In this document: positions 22,778-32,571 of the stretch, piece after piece
Position numbering within the stretch: the stretch's first letter is position 1
Layout: each line of letters opens with the position of its first letter
Assembly: GCF_900497805.2 (NCBI RefSeq)
Contig: NW_020954611.1
Span: forward strand, 6,145,584 to 6,209,583
DNA from: Vombatus ursinus
Taxonomy: Eukaryota > Chordata > Mammalia > Diprotodontia > Vombatidae
Direction: 5' to 3'
DNA length: 64,000 nucleotides
Made by a program: the position numbers and the translations under genes
The notes under the pieces: generated by a model
Seen by the model: the letters and a program-made list of their open reading frames with translations, nothing else
The model's database searches: none
Told to the model about the DNA's origin: nothing

Positions 22778-22954
22778 CTGTCTATACTTAGCGTGTAGTT
22801 GGTTAAAAAACTAAAATCAATATACACTTATACATTGTCTGGCTGGATTCTCAGCTCTCTGGAAATCTCACCCATCTGGAAAACAGCTAAGAAATAGAAA
22901 CCAAGCCAAAAAGGTCTTTGAGCAACAGATGTCACAAAGTCCATACATTTAAAC

Positions 22955-23140
22955 ATGGAGCAGTGTGAATGCAATGGAAAGAAATTCTGAATTTACAGAA
23001 CTTGAGTTCAAATCCTGTTCTGCTGTATGGCCTTGGAATATTTATAGAATCTCTCTGGGCCTCAGTTTCCTCATATGTAAGATAAGGGGGTTGGACTGGA
23101 TCTACCTCTGGTATCTATAAATAGATCTATGATTCTATTA
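22955..23140 (+). mobile_element. MIR/THER1-type SINE
   Basis: AATGCAATGGAAAGAAATTC, CTTGAGTTCAAATCCTGTTC, CTGGGCCTCAGTTTCCTCAT, GGGGGTTGGACTGGATCTAC and CTATGATTCT. Confidence 0.8.
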
Positions 23141-23224
23141 ATAGGAAAACATCTTAAGATCTCTCTTTCAAAGAGTATATTTACCTCTATTCCATATATC
23201 AGAAAGACAGAAACATACATTTCA

Positions 23225-23466
23225 AAGGCCAACTAATTTGTGCCAGGGACCACACTAAGCACTTTAAAATTCCTGACAATACTGGGAAATACGTGCCATC
23301 ATGCTTATGATTATCATTCTCATTTTACCATTGAGAAAACTAAGATAGGCAGAGGTTAAGTGATTTACCCAGGGTCATAGAGCTAGTAGTTGTTTGAGCC
23401 TGGATTTGAACTTGGGTCTTCCTGATTTCAGGGCTACTGATATATCCACTATATCCCCTAGCTGCC
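23225..23466 (-). mobile_element. CORE-SINE, nearly complete
   Basis: Antisense: TGCCAGGGACCACACTAAGC, CTCATTTTACCATTGAGAAA, GTGATTTACCCAGGGTCATA, TTGGGTCTTCCTGATTTCAG, then CCCCTAGCTGCC. Confidence 0.8.
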
Positions 23467-23649
23467 TCTACAGTTCTTAAAATTTTGGCCATCTGGTTTC
23501 TAAGCCCAAGAAACAATCAGAAAGTTTGCCAGGGGTGCTACAAGGAGGGAGAGGGATAGGACAGTATGAACTTTATAAATACAGAATACTCATCGGGTAT
23601 AAATAGATTCCAGCATACGATATTTAAAAATGTTTTAAATGAATGATGT

Positions 23650-23890
23650 ATGGGTCTTCTATGTATTCAGAAAATCATAGAATCTAGGGATGGCAAAGTC
23701 CCTTCATTTACCTAGCCCATTATTTATTGGGCCAGAGAGGGGAGAGGCAGATAGGGGAGACCTTGTGATTTGCAGATTATCCACAAAATCTTGGTTTTGT
23801 TAGATTTTTTACGAGCTAGAAAGGCCCTTAAGGATCATCTAGCTCAACCCTATCATTTTACAGGTGAGGAACCTAAAACCTATAAAGTCT
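23650..23890 (-). mobile_element. MIR/THER1 tail fragments
   Basis: AATCATAGAATCTAGGGATG near 23,674, and later AAGGCCCTTAAGGATCATCT with AACCCTATCATTTTACAGGT. Both are antisense SINE 3' parts separated by about 100 unassigned bases. Confidence 0.5.
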
Positions 23891-24457
23891 TATTTATAAT
23901 TCCACCTGCTCTGCCTAAATAGCTCTTTTTGGTGTCATAAAGAGGAATTTTGTTTACACTAATGCAAAAGGATCAGTAATAGACTTCTTGGGACAGAATG
24001 CACAGACTTTATCCATACTTGCCCAAAAAAGCACCTCATTATTCCTATCAATTCAGACAGTTAATTTGGTGAAAAATATCAGTCAGTCAATTGTTTGGCT
24101 GAACAGTCCAGCCTAATCAATCAAAACAGTTGGTCTAGATTTAATTTCCTAATTACATCCCATAGGTAAGATAACAGCTAGAACCTAACAGATAGACAGA
24201 TGCCTGGTCTCCACTGTGCATATGTGAACTATCAGCTAAAATTATCATCAGGGATGGCAAGATGGGAGGAATAACATTGTGAGGCAGAATGTGTACTGTA
24301 TTTCCAACTGGAACTTAGCCCTTACTATCTGCAATGACTGATCGCAAGACTTGTAAGAGTCATTCAATATCTCAAAGAATGTATTCTAGTTAGTGAAACA
24401 GAATTGATTTAGTAACATTTCCCCATTGGACTATTAAGATTTGAAAATTATTCTTTA
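23891..24457. other. No recognised gene; unassigned
   Basis: Rich in TCAATC/AATTG-type words. No repeat or gene recognised. Confidence 0.4.
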
Positions 24458-24875
24458 CAGAGAAGGGAAATATGCACTGGACTTTCAGTCAGGAAAACTC
24501 GAGTTCAAAACTTGCCTCAGACGCTTACTAATTGTGTGACCTTGGGCAAGTCACTTAACCTCTGGCTGCTTCAGTTTCCTGGACCATAAAATTCAGATAA
24601 TAATAACACTTACCTCTCAGAGTTGTGAGGATCAAATGAAATAATACAAGGGTGTCCCAAAAGCCTTAGTACAGGTTTAAGCTCTCATAGCTTAAAACTT
24701 TAAACCATTTTAAATTTTAAACTCTCACAGCTTAAAATTTAAGCTGTGAGAGTTTAAACCTACACTAAGTAACTTTTGGGATATCCTGTATATGTAAAAC
24801 TATTTGTAAACCTTGAAGTATTATATAAATGCTAGCTATAATAATTGATATCAATATAATTATCATTATTATTAT
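24458..24875 (+). mobile_element. MIR-type SINE interrupted by a MITE
   Basis: Left part: GTCAGGAAAACTCGAGTTCA, TTGTGTGACCTTGGGCAAGT, AGAGTTGTGAGGATCAAATG. Right part from 24,791: TGTAAAACTATTTGTAAACC and TATTATATAAATGCTAGCTA. The SINE is continuous when 24,645-24,790 is ignored. Confidence 0.8.
24645..24790. mobile_element. Mariner-like palindromic MITE
   Basis: About 140 bp, nearly a perfect palindrome. The left end reads AGGGTGTCCCAAAAGCCTTA and the right end is its imperfect complement (GTAACTTTTGGGATATCCTG). TA borders both ends (24,645-24,646 and 24,789-24,790), as expected for Tc1/mariner insertion. No transposase. Confidence 0.8.
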
Positions 24876-25115
24876 TAATTGGGATTTTTATTAAAAAAAA
24901 CTTCAAAACTATGCAAAGGACAACTGCTCCTGGACATTCTTTCCCTTGGTCAGCTCATTCTCTCTCAAGCAGTCAATTATTAGCTCCACGAAGATGATCC
25001 CTAACACTTTATAACCAGCCTTAATCTCTCCCTTCAGCTCCAGTCCGACACTTCAACTGATGACTGGATATCTCCTCCTGGTTGTCACCTCAAATTCAAA
25101 CTAAGTCATTTTGAC

Positions 25116-25483
25116 TATTATAAATACCCAAATTTACTACAAAGGACATATGAAGGAAGACGCTATCTGCATCCACAGAAAGAACTGATAAATAGAAGTC
25201 TGTATAGAATGTATACACATTTTATATATATATATATATATATACACATATATATATACATATTTGTGTCTAATGGTAGCCATCTCTGGGGGGAGGAGGG
25301 AAGAAAAAAAGGAAAGAAAGAAATTTACATGATAACTTTATTTTATATTTAAAAGGAATAGCAAGTTGTACATAAAAGATTTGAAGTTTCATGTACAATC
25401 ATCTTTTTTTATTCTACTATGTTATGGAAATGCTTGTTTTATTTCATACATTAAAAATAAAATAAATACCAAAAAGAACAAAA
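25116..25483 (+). mobile_element. L1-type 3' end within L2, with (TA)n
   Basis: ATCTGCATCCACAGAAAGAA, CTGATAAATAGAAGTCTGTA, TAATGGTAGCCATCTCTGGG, GAATAGCAAGTTGTACATAA and a TTAAAAATAAAATAAA tail. A (TA)n tract of about 40 bp lies at 25,220-25,262. Confidence 0.7.
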
Positions 25484-25592
25484 ACAAACTCAACATTTTA
25501 AAAAACTGAATTCAGATTTCCCCCTTATCCAGCCCCTCCTACCAAATACTCCATTTCTATTGGGAGCACTAACATCCTCCCAGTAAGTTTTG

Positions 25593-25890
25593 AAATATCA
25601 GTCACTTCAGTCCCAAAAGACTAATGATGCAGCATACTATCTGCCTCCAGAGAAAGAACTGATATTGATTGAATACAGGCTGAAGTGTGCTATTTTTTAT
25701 TTTCTTTCTTTAATTTTTTTTCTTTTATTTAAATTTTCTTGTACAAAGTAACTAATAATGGCATATGTATAACCTATATCTGATTGCTTACCGTCTCAGG
25801 GAGGGAGAGCGGAGGGAAGGGATAGAATTTGGAACTCAAAACTTTAAATAAAAATGTTTAAAATTTTTAAAAATAGATCACTTTAAAAAA
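25593..25890 (+). mobile_element. L1 3' end within L2
   Basis: CCCAAAAGACTAATGATGCA, CTCCAGAGAAAGAACTGATA, TAACCTATATCTGATTGCTT, GAACTCAAAACTTTAAATAA and an A-rich tail. Confidence 0.75.
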
Positions 25891-26360
25891 AAAAGGAATA
25901 TCTGTCATTTTTGTTTCTTATTCTCACCTCCTTACCCCCATATCCAAACAATGTCCAAGTCCTTCAACTCTAGCTCCATGGCATCTCACACATCTGTCCC
26001 CTCGGTTTTCAGGTTGTCATCACCTTTCATCTGAACAATTGTATTGCCTTTCTAATTAGTCTTCCTGCCTCTAGCCTCTTTGCTTTCCAATCCAGCCACC
26101 ACACAGTCATCAAAGCCATCTTCCTAATCCACAGGTCTGATCACGTCATTACCCTGCTCGAATACCTTCAATAGAGTCTTTGTCCATGCTTCAAGACCCG
26201 CACAATCTTGCTCCATCTACTTTTCTAATCTTATTTTACATCACTTCCCTTCACATACTCTGCGCTCCAGCCAAACTAGGCTATAAGCCTTTCTCATTGC
26301 TCAACTAGCCACTACTCTAGTTGAGGCCTTCATCATCTCTTGCCTTTACTTTGCATATGG

Positions 26361-26515
26361 TTGTATATGCTGCCATCTCTGGTACAACGTAAACTAATTG
26401 TGATTGCCTTCTCAATGAGGAGGAGAGTGGGAGAGAATTTGGAACTCAAAATTGTAAAGAAAGCAGGTTAAAAATTGTTTTTACATGGAATTGGAAAAAA
26501 ATAAAATATTTTTTT
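26361..26515 (+). mobile_element. L1 3' tail within L2
   Basis: GATTGCCTTCTCAATGAGGA, GGAACTCAAAATTGTAAAGA, TTTACATGGAATTGG and AAATAAAATATT. The last portion of the same L1 3' family. Confidence 0.7.
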
Positions 26516-26685
26516 CAAAAAGAACATAAATTATTTGGAGGTAAGGAATATTGCTTTCATTTCTGTATCCCCAGTGCCTGATACAATGCCTGGCACATAG
26601 AAGATATTTAATTAATACTTGTTGGTTGGTTTTTAGTGTTTACTTGTCATCTCTCATTTTTTTACAAACTGTTCCCTATGCCTGG

Positions 26686-26940
26686 AATGTCACAGGATGG
26701 ATAGAGCTTTGGACTTGGAGTCACAAACATCTGGGTTCAAATCCGATCTCTGACCCTTAATAGTTGTCTTGGGCAAGAAACTTAAACTCTCTCAGCCTCA
26801 TTGTTCTTAACTATGAAATGGTCATAATAATTGCATTACCTACTTTACCAGATTGATATGGAGCTCCAACGAGATACTATATGTAACATGCTTTACAAAC
26901 AATAAAGCAACACAAGAGTGTCAGTTGTTTTTATCACTTA
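26686..26940 (+). mobile_element. MIR-type SINE
   Basis: ATAGAGCTTTGGACTTGGAG, TGGGTTCAAATCCGATCTCT, AGCCTCATTGTTCTTAACTA, TGGAGCTCCAACGAGATACT and ACATGCTTTACAAACAATAA. Confidence 0.75.
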
Positions 26941-27309
26941 TCATCTTCATCATTATCAGCAGCAGCAGTAGCATCAATATTATCATTATTACTTTTCCAG
27001 CAGTCTTTAGCCAACATTCTTAGGAATGTTCCACATTACAAAACATCTGCCAATTGGATTATACAGACTCGTAGCTTCTTCTTTGAGTCAAGGGAAAGTT
27101 AAGGTTAATTTTTCATTCTAATTTTATTTGTTCTTGAAGAAAATGAGTAGTAATTAAAGAAATTCAGTGGTTTATTTTTGTACAACTAAGGAATGTGTTT
27201 TATCCTAATTAAATTGAAGATCTTATAATTTTGCACCCAACATTTCAAACCTCAGAGACTATGTCTATTGAGTATTGAGTAGTAGATGCAACTGAATAGT
27301 AAATTTGGA
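26941..27309. other. Low-complexity and unassigned
   Basis: Starts with a (TCA/TTA)-rich tail (CATCATTATCAGCAGCAGCA) that may belong to the preceding SINE. The rest is AT-rich without features. Confidence 0.4.
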
Positions 27310-27540
27310 CAGTACAGCTAGCAAAATGGCATGAGTCTGGAGACATGAACTCTAGTCCCAACTACACCAAAGATAACTCTTTGTGTGTGTGTGTGTCTCT
27401 GTGTGTGATATCTCAGTCTTCCCCACTGTAAAATGGGGATGATACTTCAGAGTTGTTTTTGAAGTCTAAGTAAGATGGTATATGTGATGGTTCTTTGAAA
27501 TGTATAATATAATAATAAACATGGTTTTATTCTAGGTAGT
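27310..27540 (+). mobile_element. MIR-type SINE with internal (GT)n
   Basis: TACAGCTAGCAAAATGGCAT, TGAACTCTAGTCCCAACTAC, CCCCACTGTAAAATGGGGAT and TTTGAAATGTATAATATAAT. A GTGTGTGTGTGTCTCTGTGT tract has grown at about 27,382-27,408 where the tRNA-related part should continue. Confidence 0.65.
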
Positions 27541-27585
27541 GCTGCATATAATGGCACTTAGTGCTAACTGTAGAGTAATACCTTA

Positions 27586-27670
27586 ATGCCTTGATATTAC
27601 TAAGGTTGGTCTTCATGCCAGAAGTTTAAAGTAAAGCCACAAGAGTTGAGAAGGACTCCTATTGCCCTGC
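27586..27670 (+). mobile_element. Unclassified repeat, copy 1
   Basis: TGATATTACTAAGGTTGGTC, TTCATGCCAGAAGTTTAAAG and CCACAAGAGTTGAGAAGGAC align with 30,249-30,330 at roughly three bases in four. I do not know the family. Confidence 0.45.
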
Positions 27671-27749
27671 CAAGACTCAGCCTTGGAATATTCCCACATT
27701 CCACTGTACAATAGAAATTCATTCTTCCCATTCTTGTAAAACTCCTTGA

Positions 27750-29155
27750 GAAGCCCATCTATAATTAGTACCTCAACTTCTTTTTCTCTCATTCTTTTTA
27801 ACTTTCTACAATCTGACTTCTCACTTCATCATTTAACTGAAACTAATATCTCCAAAGTTATCAGTCCTCTCTTTATGGCCAAGTCTAATGGGCTTTTCTC
27901 ATCCTTGACCTCTCTGAAGCCTTTGCCAGTGTCAGTCGCCCTCTTCCCTCTTCTCTGTTCTCTCCTCCTATCTGTTTGACTGCTTCTCAATCTCCTTTGC
28001 TGGATTTTCATCCAGGCTGTACCCAATAACTACACTATCCTCCAAGTCTCTTTGCTGGGCTCTCCTCTCCACTCTCTCTGTACTACTTTGCTTGATGATC
28101 TCATCAGCTCCAACGGATTCAATTGTCATCTCTATGCAAATGATTTCTATACTATTTGTCCAGTTCTAATCTCTCTCTTGACTTCCAATCTGCCATCTCC
28201 AACTGCCTATTGGACTTCTCCAACTGGATATCTTCTACACTGTCCAAAACTGAACTCATTTTATTTATCCCAAAATCCTCCCGTCTTCCTAATTGTTCTA
28301 TCACTGTCAAGAACACTGTCATCCTTTCAAATCATTCAGGCTTGCAACTAAGGTGTCATTGTTGACTCCTTGCTTTCACCTCCCATAACCAATCAGTTGC
28401 CAAGTCCTATCCTACCTTCATAACATCTCTTATATATGCCCACTTCTCTTCTCTAACAATACCATTGCCATGGTACAGGTCCTCATCACCTCATGCCTGA
28501 AGTATTGCAATAATTTGCTGGTTGATCTTCTGCCTCAAGTGTCTCCCCACTACAATCCATCCCCATTCAGTTGCTGAAGTGATCTTCCTAATGTGCAGAT
28601 CTAGTCATCTCATCCTCCATTCAATAAACTTCAGTGACCCCCAATCACCCCTAAGATCAAATATTAAATCCTCTTTTTGGTTTTTAAGGCCATTCATAAC
28701 TTGGTCTTTTCTTATTTTTCCAGTTTTCTTATACCTTACTCCAATTCATATATTCTGTGATTGAGTAACATTGGCTTCCTTGCTCTCCCCACAAGATACT
28801 TCAACTCCTGATACCAGCCATTTTCATTGACTGTCCTCCATGTCTGTCCTGGGACTTTTATCCCTTCTCATCTCCACCTCTTGACTTCCCTGGCTTCCTT
28901 CAAGTCTCACCTGAAGTCCTACCTTCTTCAAGGAGCCTTTCCCAGTACTCCTAATCTTAGTGCCTTCCCTCTAAAATTATATGTCCTGAATGTATGTTGT
29001 TTGTACATAGTTGTTTGCATAATGTCTTCCTATTAGACTCTGAGATTCTTAAGAGCAGGGACCTTTTTTTTTGCTTTTCTTTATGTCCTCAGCCCTTAGC
29101 ATAGTGCCTGGCATATAAATGGAGCTTAATAAATGTTTGCTGACTTGACTTAATT
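27750..29155 (+). mobile_element. L2-clade LINE, RT through 3' end (about 1.4 kb)
   Basis: The longest sense L2 in the window. Frames in order: FLQSDFSLHHLTETNISKV then MAKSNGLFSS (RT start), DLISSNGFNCHLYANDF (the YADD-box region, here YAND), then SNCLLDFSNWISSTLSKTE (RT C-terminus). The nucleotide pattern continues through TCACCTCATGCCTGAAGTAT, CTGCCTCAAGTGTCTCCCCA, TTCATAACTTGGTC, GCATAGTGCCTGGCATATAA and ends TAATAAATGTTTGCTGAC. Frameshifts and the changed catalytic box mean it is dead. Confidence 0.85.
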
Positions 29156-29215
29156 AACTCCAATGCCATCTGACCTATACAGAGCTTTATTTGAACTACA
29201 TAGAGCTCAATGCTT

Positions 29216-29604
29216 CTCCCCACCCCTCGCCCAGCCGGTGCAACAATATACCCTCCTAAGCCATAGAGGGTAGAAAGGTCACCCTCTCCAGGATCCCTGG
29301 CTTTTCTGAGACAGCTGGACAGCTTTCATCAAAGCCTCCCTTCTGGAAGCCAAAAACAACAGTTTTATGTTTTGCTTTGTTTTCTCAGTTGAAAAATTGT
29401 GTAAAGAAAAGTCTGCTCCAAGGCCCTTAAGAGAATATACTGATAAAATTTCCCTAGTACCATGATCCTGGAATCTCAATTCATGCATTTCCAAATCCAA
29501 TACTGGCACATTTATAGGTGAGTGACATATCTATGACAGCTTACTCTTCCCCCATCCTGCCTAAAAGAGGGGAAAATAAGACTTTACAAGAGCTGTTTCA
29601 AAAA
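29216..29604. other. No recognised gene; unassigned
   Basis: The minus frame 29,279-29,509 has no domain. Just before, 29,167-29,212 resembles the right part of the unclassified repeat at 30,240-30,366. Confidence 0.4.
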
Positions 29605-29835
29605 GTCTCATCTGAACAGCCTTTCAAACACCCCATTCACTCACCCCCAATTCTACACTATTTCTAACAATCCATGTTCCTTTTCCTCTTTCAAAACCTG
29701 TTTCAAAATTAGCCTCCTCCAGGAAGCCTTGCTCAAGCCTGTTCAAATAACTTTTTTACTCTCTGACCCTGGCTGCTTATATACAATGCCATAGTCGTTC
29801 CATGTTATACTGTACTTATATCTTATTTCCCAAGT
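29605..29835 (+). mobile_element. L2 3' end fragment
   Basis: CAATCCATGTTCCTTTTCCT, CAAAATTAGCCTCCTCCAGG and AAGCCTTGCTCAAGCC, then a TATACTGTACTTATATCTTA run, in L2 3' UTR order. Confidence 0.6.
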
Positions 29836-30012
29836 AAGATCAAAGATTGTCATTGTTGGAATGAGCTTTAGAGATCATCTAAGCTCAGCCCTTTGCTTAA
29901 AGGGTAAGGAAACTGAAGTCCTAAGAGACTACTCAAAGTCACACAAGCCTCAAGTATTGGAACCATAATTTGAGTCCAGGTCTTCTGAATTCCAAATTAC
30001 TGCTCTTTCTAC
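29836..30012 (-). mobile_element. MIR/THER1-type SINE
   Basis: TGAGCTTTAGAGATCATCTA, GGTAAGGAAACTGAAGTCCT, CAAAGTCACACAAGCC, TTGAGTCCAGGTCTTCTGAA and TTACTGCTCTTTCTAC. Confidence 0.8.
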
Positions 30013-30038
30013 AAATAATAATAAATGACACACACATC

Positions 30039-30138
30039 TCGTACCTAATACTAGGAAAGGAAAGCACAGCTAAATTACACAATGACAAGGGGAGATGTGA
30101 TAACTATGAACAAATATCAGGAAGGTATAAACAAAATA
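30039..30138 (+). repeat. Local direct repeat, copy A (about 100 bp)
   Basis: TCGTACCTAATACTAGGAAA, GCACAGCTAAATTACACAAT and GGGGAGATGTGATAACTATG recur at 31,416-31,514 with about nine bases in ten identical. Not a family I recognise. Confidence 0.75.
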
Positions 30139-30149
30139 TATGCTTCAAC

Positions 30150-30480
30150 ATACATCTTTTCACGTGAGCCTTACAACAACCTTGTGTTATATAGATCTCA
30201 CTAACTTCATTTTGCAGATGAGGAAACTGAGGCTCAGATACTGGTGCGCTGATACTACTGAGGTCTGTCTTAATGCCAGCAATTGGAAGCAAAGTCATCA
30301 GGGTTGGGGATGATTCCTCCATCTCCATGTGACCCATGCAGAGTTTAATTTGAGTCACATAGAACAAGTGACTTGCCATTCCAAGCCACACAGCTAAGAT
30401 GTATCACAGGCAGAATTTGAGGCTACACCTTCCTGATCCCAAAGCAGAATTCTATTTACCATCTTGATGCTATACTCTGC
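30150..30480 (-). mobile_element. CORE-SINE split by an unclassified insert
   Basis: Left: GTGAGCCTTACAACAACCTT, TTTGCAGATGAGGAAACTGA, GGCTCAGA. Right from about 30,367: AGTGACTTGCCATTCCAAGC, CACACAGCTAAGATGTATCA, CACCTTCCTGATCCCAAAGC. The SINE reads through if the middle is removed. Confidence 0.7.
30240..30366 (+). mobile_element. Unclassified repeat, copy 2, inserted in SINE
   Basis: CTGATACTACTGAGGTCTGT, TTAATGCCAGCAATTGGAAG, AAAGTCATCAGGGTTGGGGA, then ATGCAGAGTTTAATTTGAGT. The left half matches 27,586-27,670 and the right half matches 29,167-29,212. No clear terminal repeats. Confidence 0.5.
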
Positions 30481-30747
30481 ACACATTGTTAAATCTTTTT
30501 CGATGTTTACGTGTATGTATTTTAAAATATGTGAGGGTTTTTAAGCTTTAACATAGAAGATTTTTTTTAAAAAACTAACCATCAGACCCACCAGACCCAG
30601 AACTCTTAGAATACTACCCATAGAAGTTGTGACAGCCTAATTCAAAAGTAAAGAGAAGGGTTTCCAAGGTCACCATATACAGTTAGATTTGACTGTCAGA
30701 GGGTCTGCTGTAACCACTCATACAATTCTGGTACCAGGGAGTTAACA

Positions 30748-30926
30748 CATTGGTCCCATGCACCTTATATCATAACATATGTCCTATCATTTTATCATTG
30801 TTCTCATCCATCTTACATTATAACATTCATTGGTCCCATCCCATACTACATCATAACAAATGTCCTATCATCCATTCATTGGTCTCAATCCATCTTACCT
30901 CATAACAAGTGTCCTATTATCCTCAT
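30748..30926 (+). repeat. Minisatellite, about 48-bp unit
   Basis: Four imperfect units start near 30,748, 30,796, 30,828 and 30,877. The core is CATTGGTCCCATCC, then ACATCATAACAAATGTCCTA. The second unit is shortened. Confidence 0.8.
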
Positions 30927-31187
30927 TAAAAAGTGCTGAATTATGACAGGAAAGAAACTGGTTTTGCTCCCTATGGGCTGACTCCACTTTCTTCTGTTGA
31001 GATTCTATTGCTCCATGACTGCCCTCATCACTGCCCTCACTGTTTCTATCCTCTCAATGTCAGGGCTGCCTTGCATGGTTTTTGTAGCTTCCCCCAATTC
31101 TCTTGGCTCTTTACAACACGATTGCTCATTCTTTCCAGTCCTGTTTTGTTTGTTCATCATTAGCTCCACGAGGTCAAGGTCCCCAGT

Positions 31188-31385
31188 GTAGTGGAGGGAA
31201 CCCTGAACTACAAGTCTAGAGGCCAACGAGAAAGAAGAGCAGGCTCTGTCACTAAGCCCTTGTGTCACGTTGACCAAGCCATTCTCCCTGTGCTAGGCTT
31301 CACTTTCTTTATCTATAAAAGAAGGGGGTTAGACCAGATGATGCCTAAGATTTCTTCCAACTCCAACTTTCTGGGACCCTGTGCC
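31188..31385 (+). mobile_element. MIR/THER1-type SINE
   Basis: CAGTGTAGTGGAGGGAACCC, TCTGTCACTAAGCCCTTGTG, CACTTTCTTTATCTATAAAA, GAAGGGGGTTAGACCAGATG and TTTCTTCCAACTCCAACTTT. Confidence 0.75.
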
Positions 31386-31415
31386 TTATTTACTTTGGCT
31401 TCCCCAAACTGTTCC

Positions 31416-31514
31416 TCATACCTAATACTAGGAAAGGAAAACACAGCTAAACTAAACAATGACTAGGGGAGATGTGATAACCATGAACAAACATCGGGAA
31501 GGTGTAAACAAACA
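31416..31514 (+). repeat. Local direct repeat, copy B (about 100 bp)
   Basis: TCATACCTAATACTAGGAAA, ACACAGCTAAACTAAACAAT and GGGGAGATGTGATAACCATG, paired with 30,039-30,138. Confidence 0.75.
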
Positions 31515-31559
31515 ATGGGAGAGGAAGAAGCTGCCTGAAAAAACCATATAAGTGGACTG

Positions 31560-31705
31560 AAAGGGGAATAATGACTTTACTATAAAATGGGAATAATGAT
31601 GCCTGCAGTATCTGTTTCACGCATTTATTGGAACACTGAAAGGGGATAAGGTACAGAAAAGAGCTTGGCAAGCTCAACAGAACTATGTTAATTAGTTATT
31701 AACAT
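31560..31705 (+). mobile_element. MIR-type SINE 3' half
   Basis: CTTTACTATAAAATGGGAAT, AATGATGCCTGCAGTATCTG and GAGCTTGGCAAGCTCAACAG follow the region after the SINE CORE. Confidence 0.5.
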
Positions 31706-31839
31706 TAGGAAAATCATTTCTGATGTAGTAGCTGGAGAGTTGATCTCAAAGCCATGAAGATCGAGGTTTAAGCCCTGTGTCTTACACGTAACATCTATGT
31801 AACTCTGAACATATTACATATCTTCTCAGAGTTCTAGGC

Positions 31840-32366
31840 CAGCTGTTCTCAAAGTGGTCTGCAGCCCCCTCCCAGGAGTCCCTGAGACCCTCCACAGGGG
31901 TCCTGGAGGTCAAAACTATTTTCATAACAGTACTAAGAGATTATGTGCCTATTAAAATACTCCTACTTTTCCAACTGTATATCTGTATGAGTTTGGATTT
32001 TCTTCAAATACTTCAACTAAATCAACAGATTTCAACAGACTTAAAGCATAAGAAGATATGAGAAACCTGCTGTCTTCTATTAAGCCAGACATTAAAGAGA
32101 TTTGAAAAAATATGCAAAATAATGCCATTCTTCTCATTAGATTTGTTTTGTTATAGGAAATAGTTTTTTTTATAAAAACGTTATGTTGACATGTAATGGT
32201 TTTGTTATTTTTAATGAATCCAATATTTTAAACTGTTTATCAGTTTTCATTTCTAATATGGCAAATATCAATAGATATAACCCACATAAACAAAAGCTCT
32301 TTGCAATCTGCAATAATTTTCAAGTATGTAAAGGGGTTCTGAGGCCAAAAAGTTTGAGAATCACTG
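31840..32366. mobile_element. hAT-type DNA transposon fragment, 527 bp
   Basis: Left end CAGCTGTTCTCAAAGTGGTC with GAGTCCCTGAGACCCTCCAC. Right end GGGGTTCTGAGGCC with AGTTTGAGAATCACTG, the inverted partner. Flanks TTCTAGGC (31,832-31,839) and CTCTAGGC (32,367-32,374) are an 8-bp duplication with one change. The interior is AT-rich with no transposase frame. It resembles the Arthur/Charlie-like hAT elements of mammals. Confidence 0.75.
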
Positions 32367-32410
32367 CTCTAGGCAACTCTCTAAAACTAAAACTTTCAGA
32401 ATAGATGCTA

Positions 32411-32571
32411 GGGGCAGCGAGGTGGCACAGTGGATAGAGCACCGGCCCTGGAGTCAGGAGGACCTGAGTTCAAATCCAGCCTCAGACACAATACTCACTA
32501 GCTGTGTAACCCTGGGCAAGTCACTTAACCCCAATTGCCTCACCAAAAAAACAAACAAAAAACAACAAAAA
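32411..32571 (+). mobile_element. Short tRNA-type SINE (WSINE1-like), young
   Basis: GGGGCAGCGAGGTGGCACAG, AGAGCACCGGCCCTGGAGTC, TGAGTTCAAATCCAGCCTCA, GGCAAGTCACTTAACCCCAA, then an A-rich AAACAAAC tail. Perfect 14-bp duplication CAGAATAGATGCTA at 32,397-32,410 and 32,572-32,585. The intact duplication marks it as the youngest layer of this nest. Confidence 0.9.

Larger units (their letters stand above)
24900..26625 (+). mobile_element. L2 LINE (RT to 3' end) cut into four pieces
   Basis: Piece 1 (24,900-25,115) encodes the RT stretch around LSPELQS. Piece 2 (25,484-25,592) carries CAAACTCAACATTTTAAAAA, equivalent to LNMSKTEL, and GCACTAACATCCTCCCAGTA. Piece 3 (25,891-26,360) has ACCCCCATATCCAAACAATG, GTCTTCCTGCCTCTAGCCTC and AATCCACAGGTCTGATCACG. 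Piece 4 (26,516-26,625) has CTGTATCCCCAGTGCCTGAT and TACTTGTTGG. Between them lie three separate L1 3' tails. Confidence 0.75.

Noticed and set aside
28052-28365. Two overlapping frames suggesting an RT-like gene
   Set aside because: Broken L2 reverse transcriptase.
32411-32571. tRNA gene (box A and box B like)
   Set aside because: The tRNA-like head belongs to a SINE with a poly(A) tail and target duplications; no cloverleaf.
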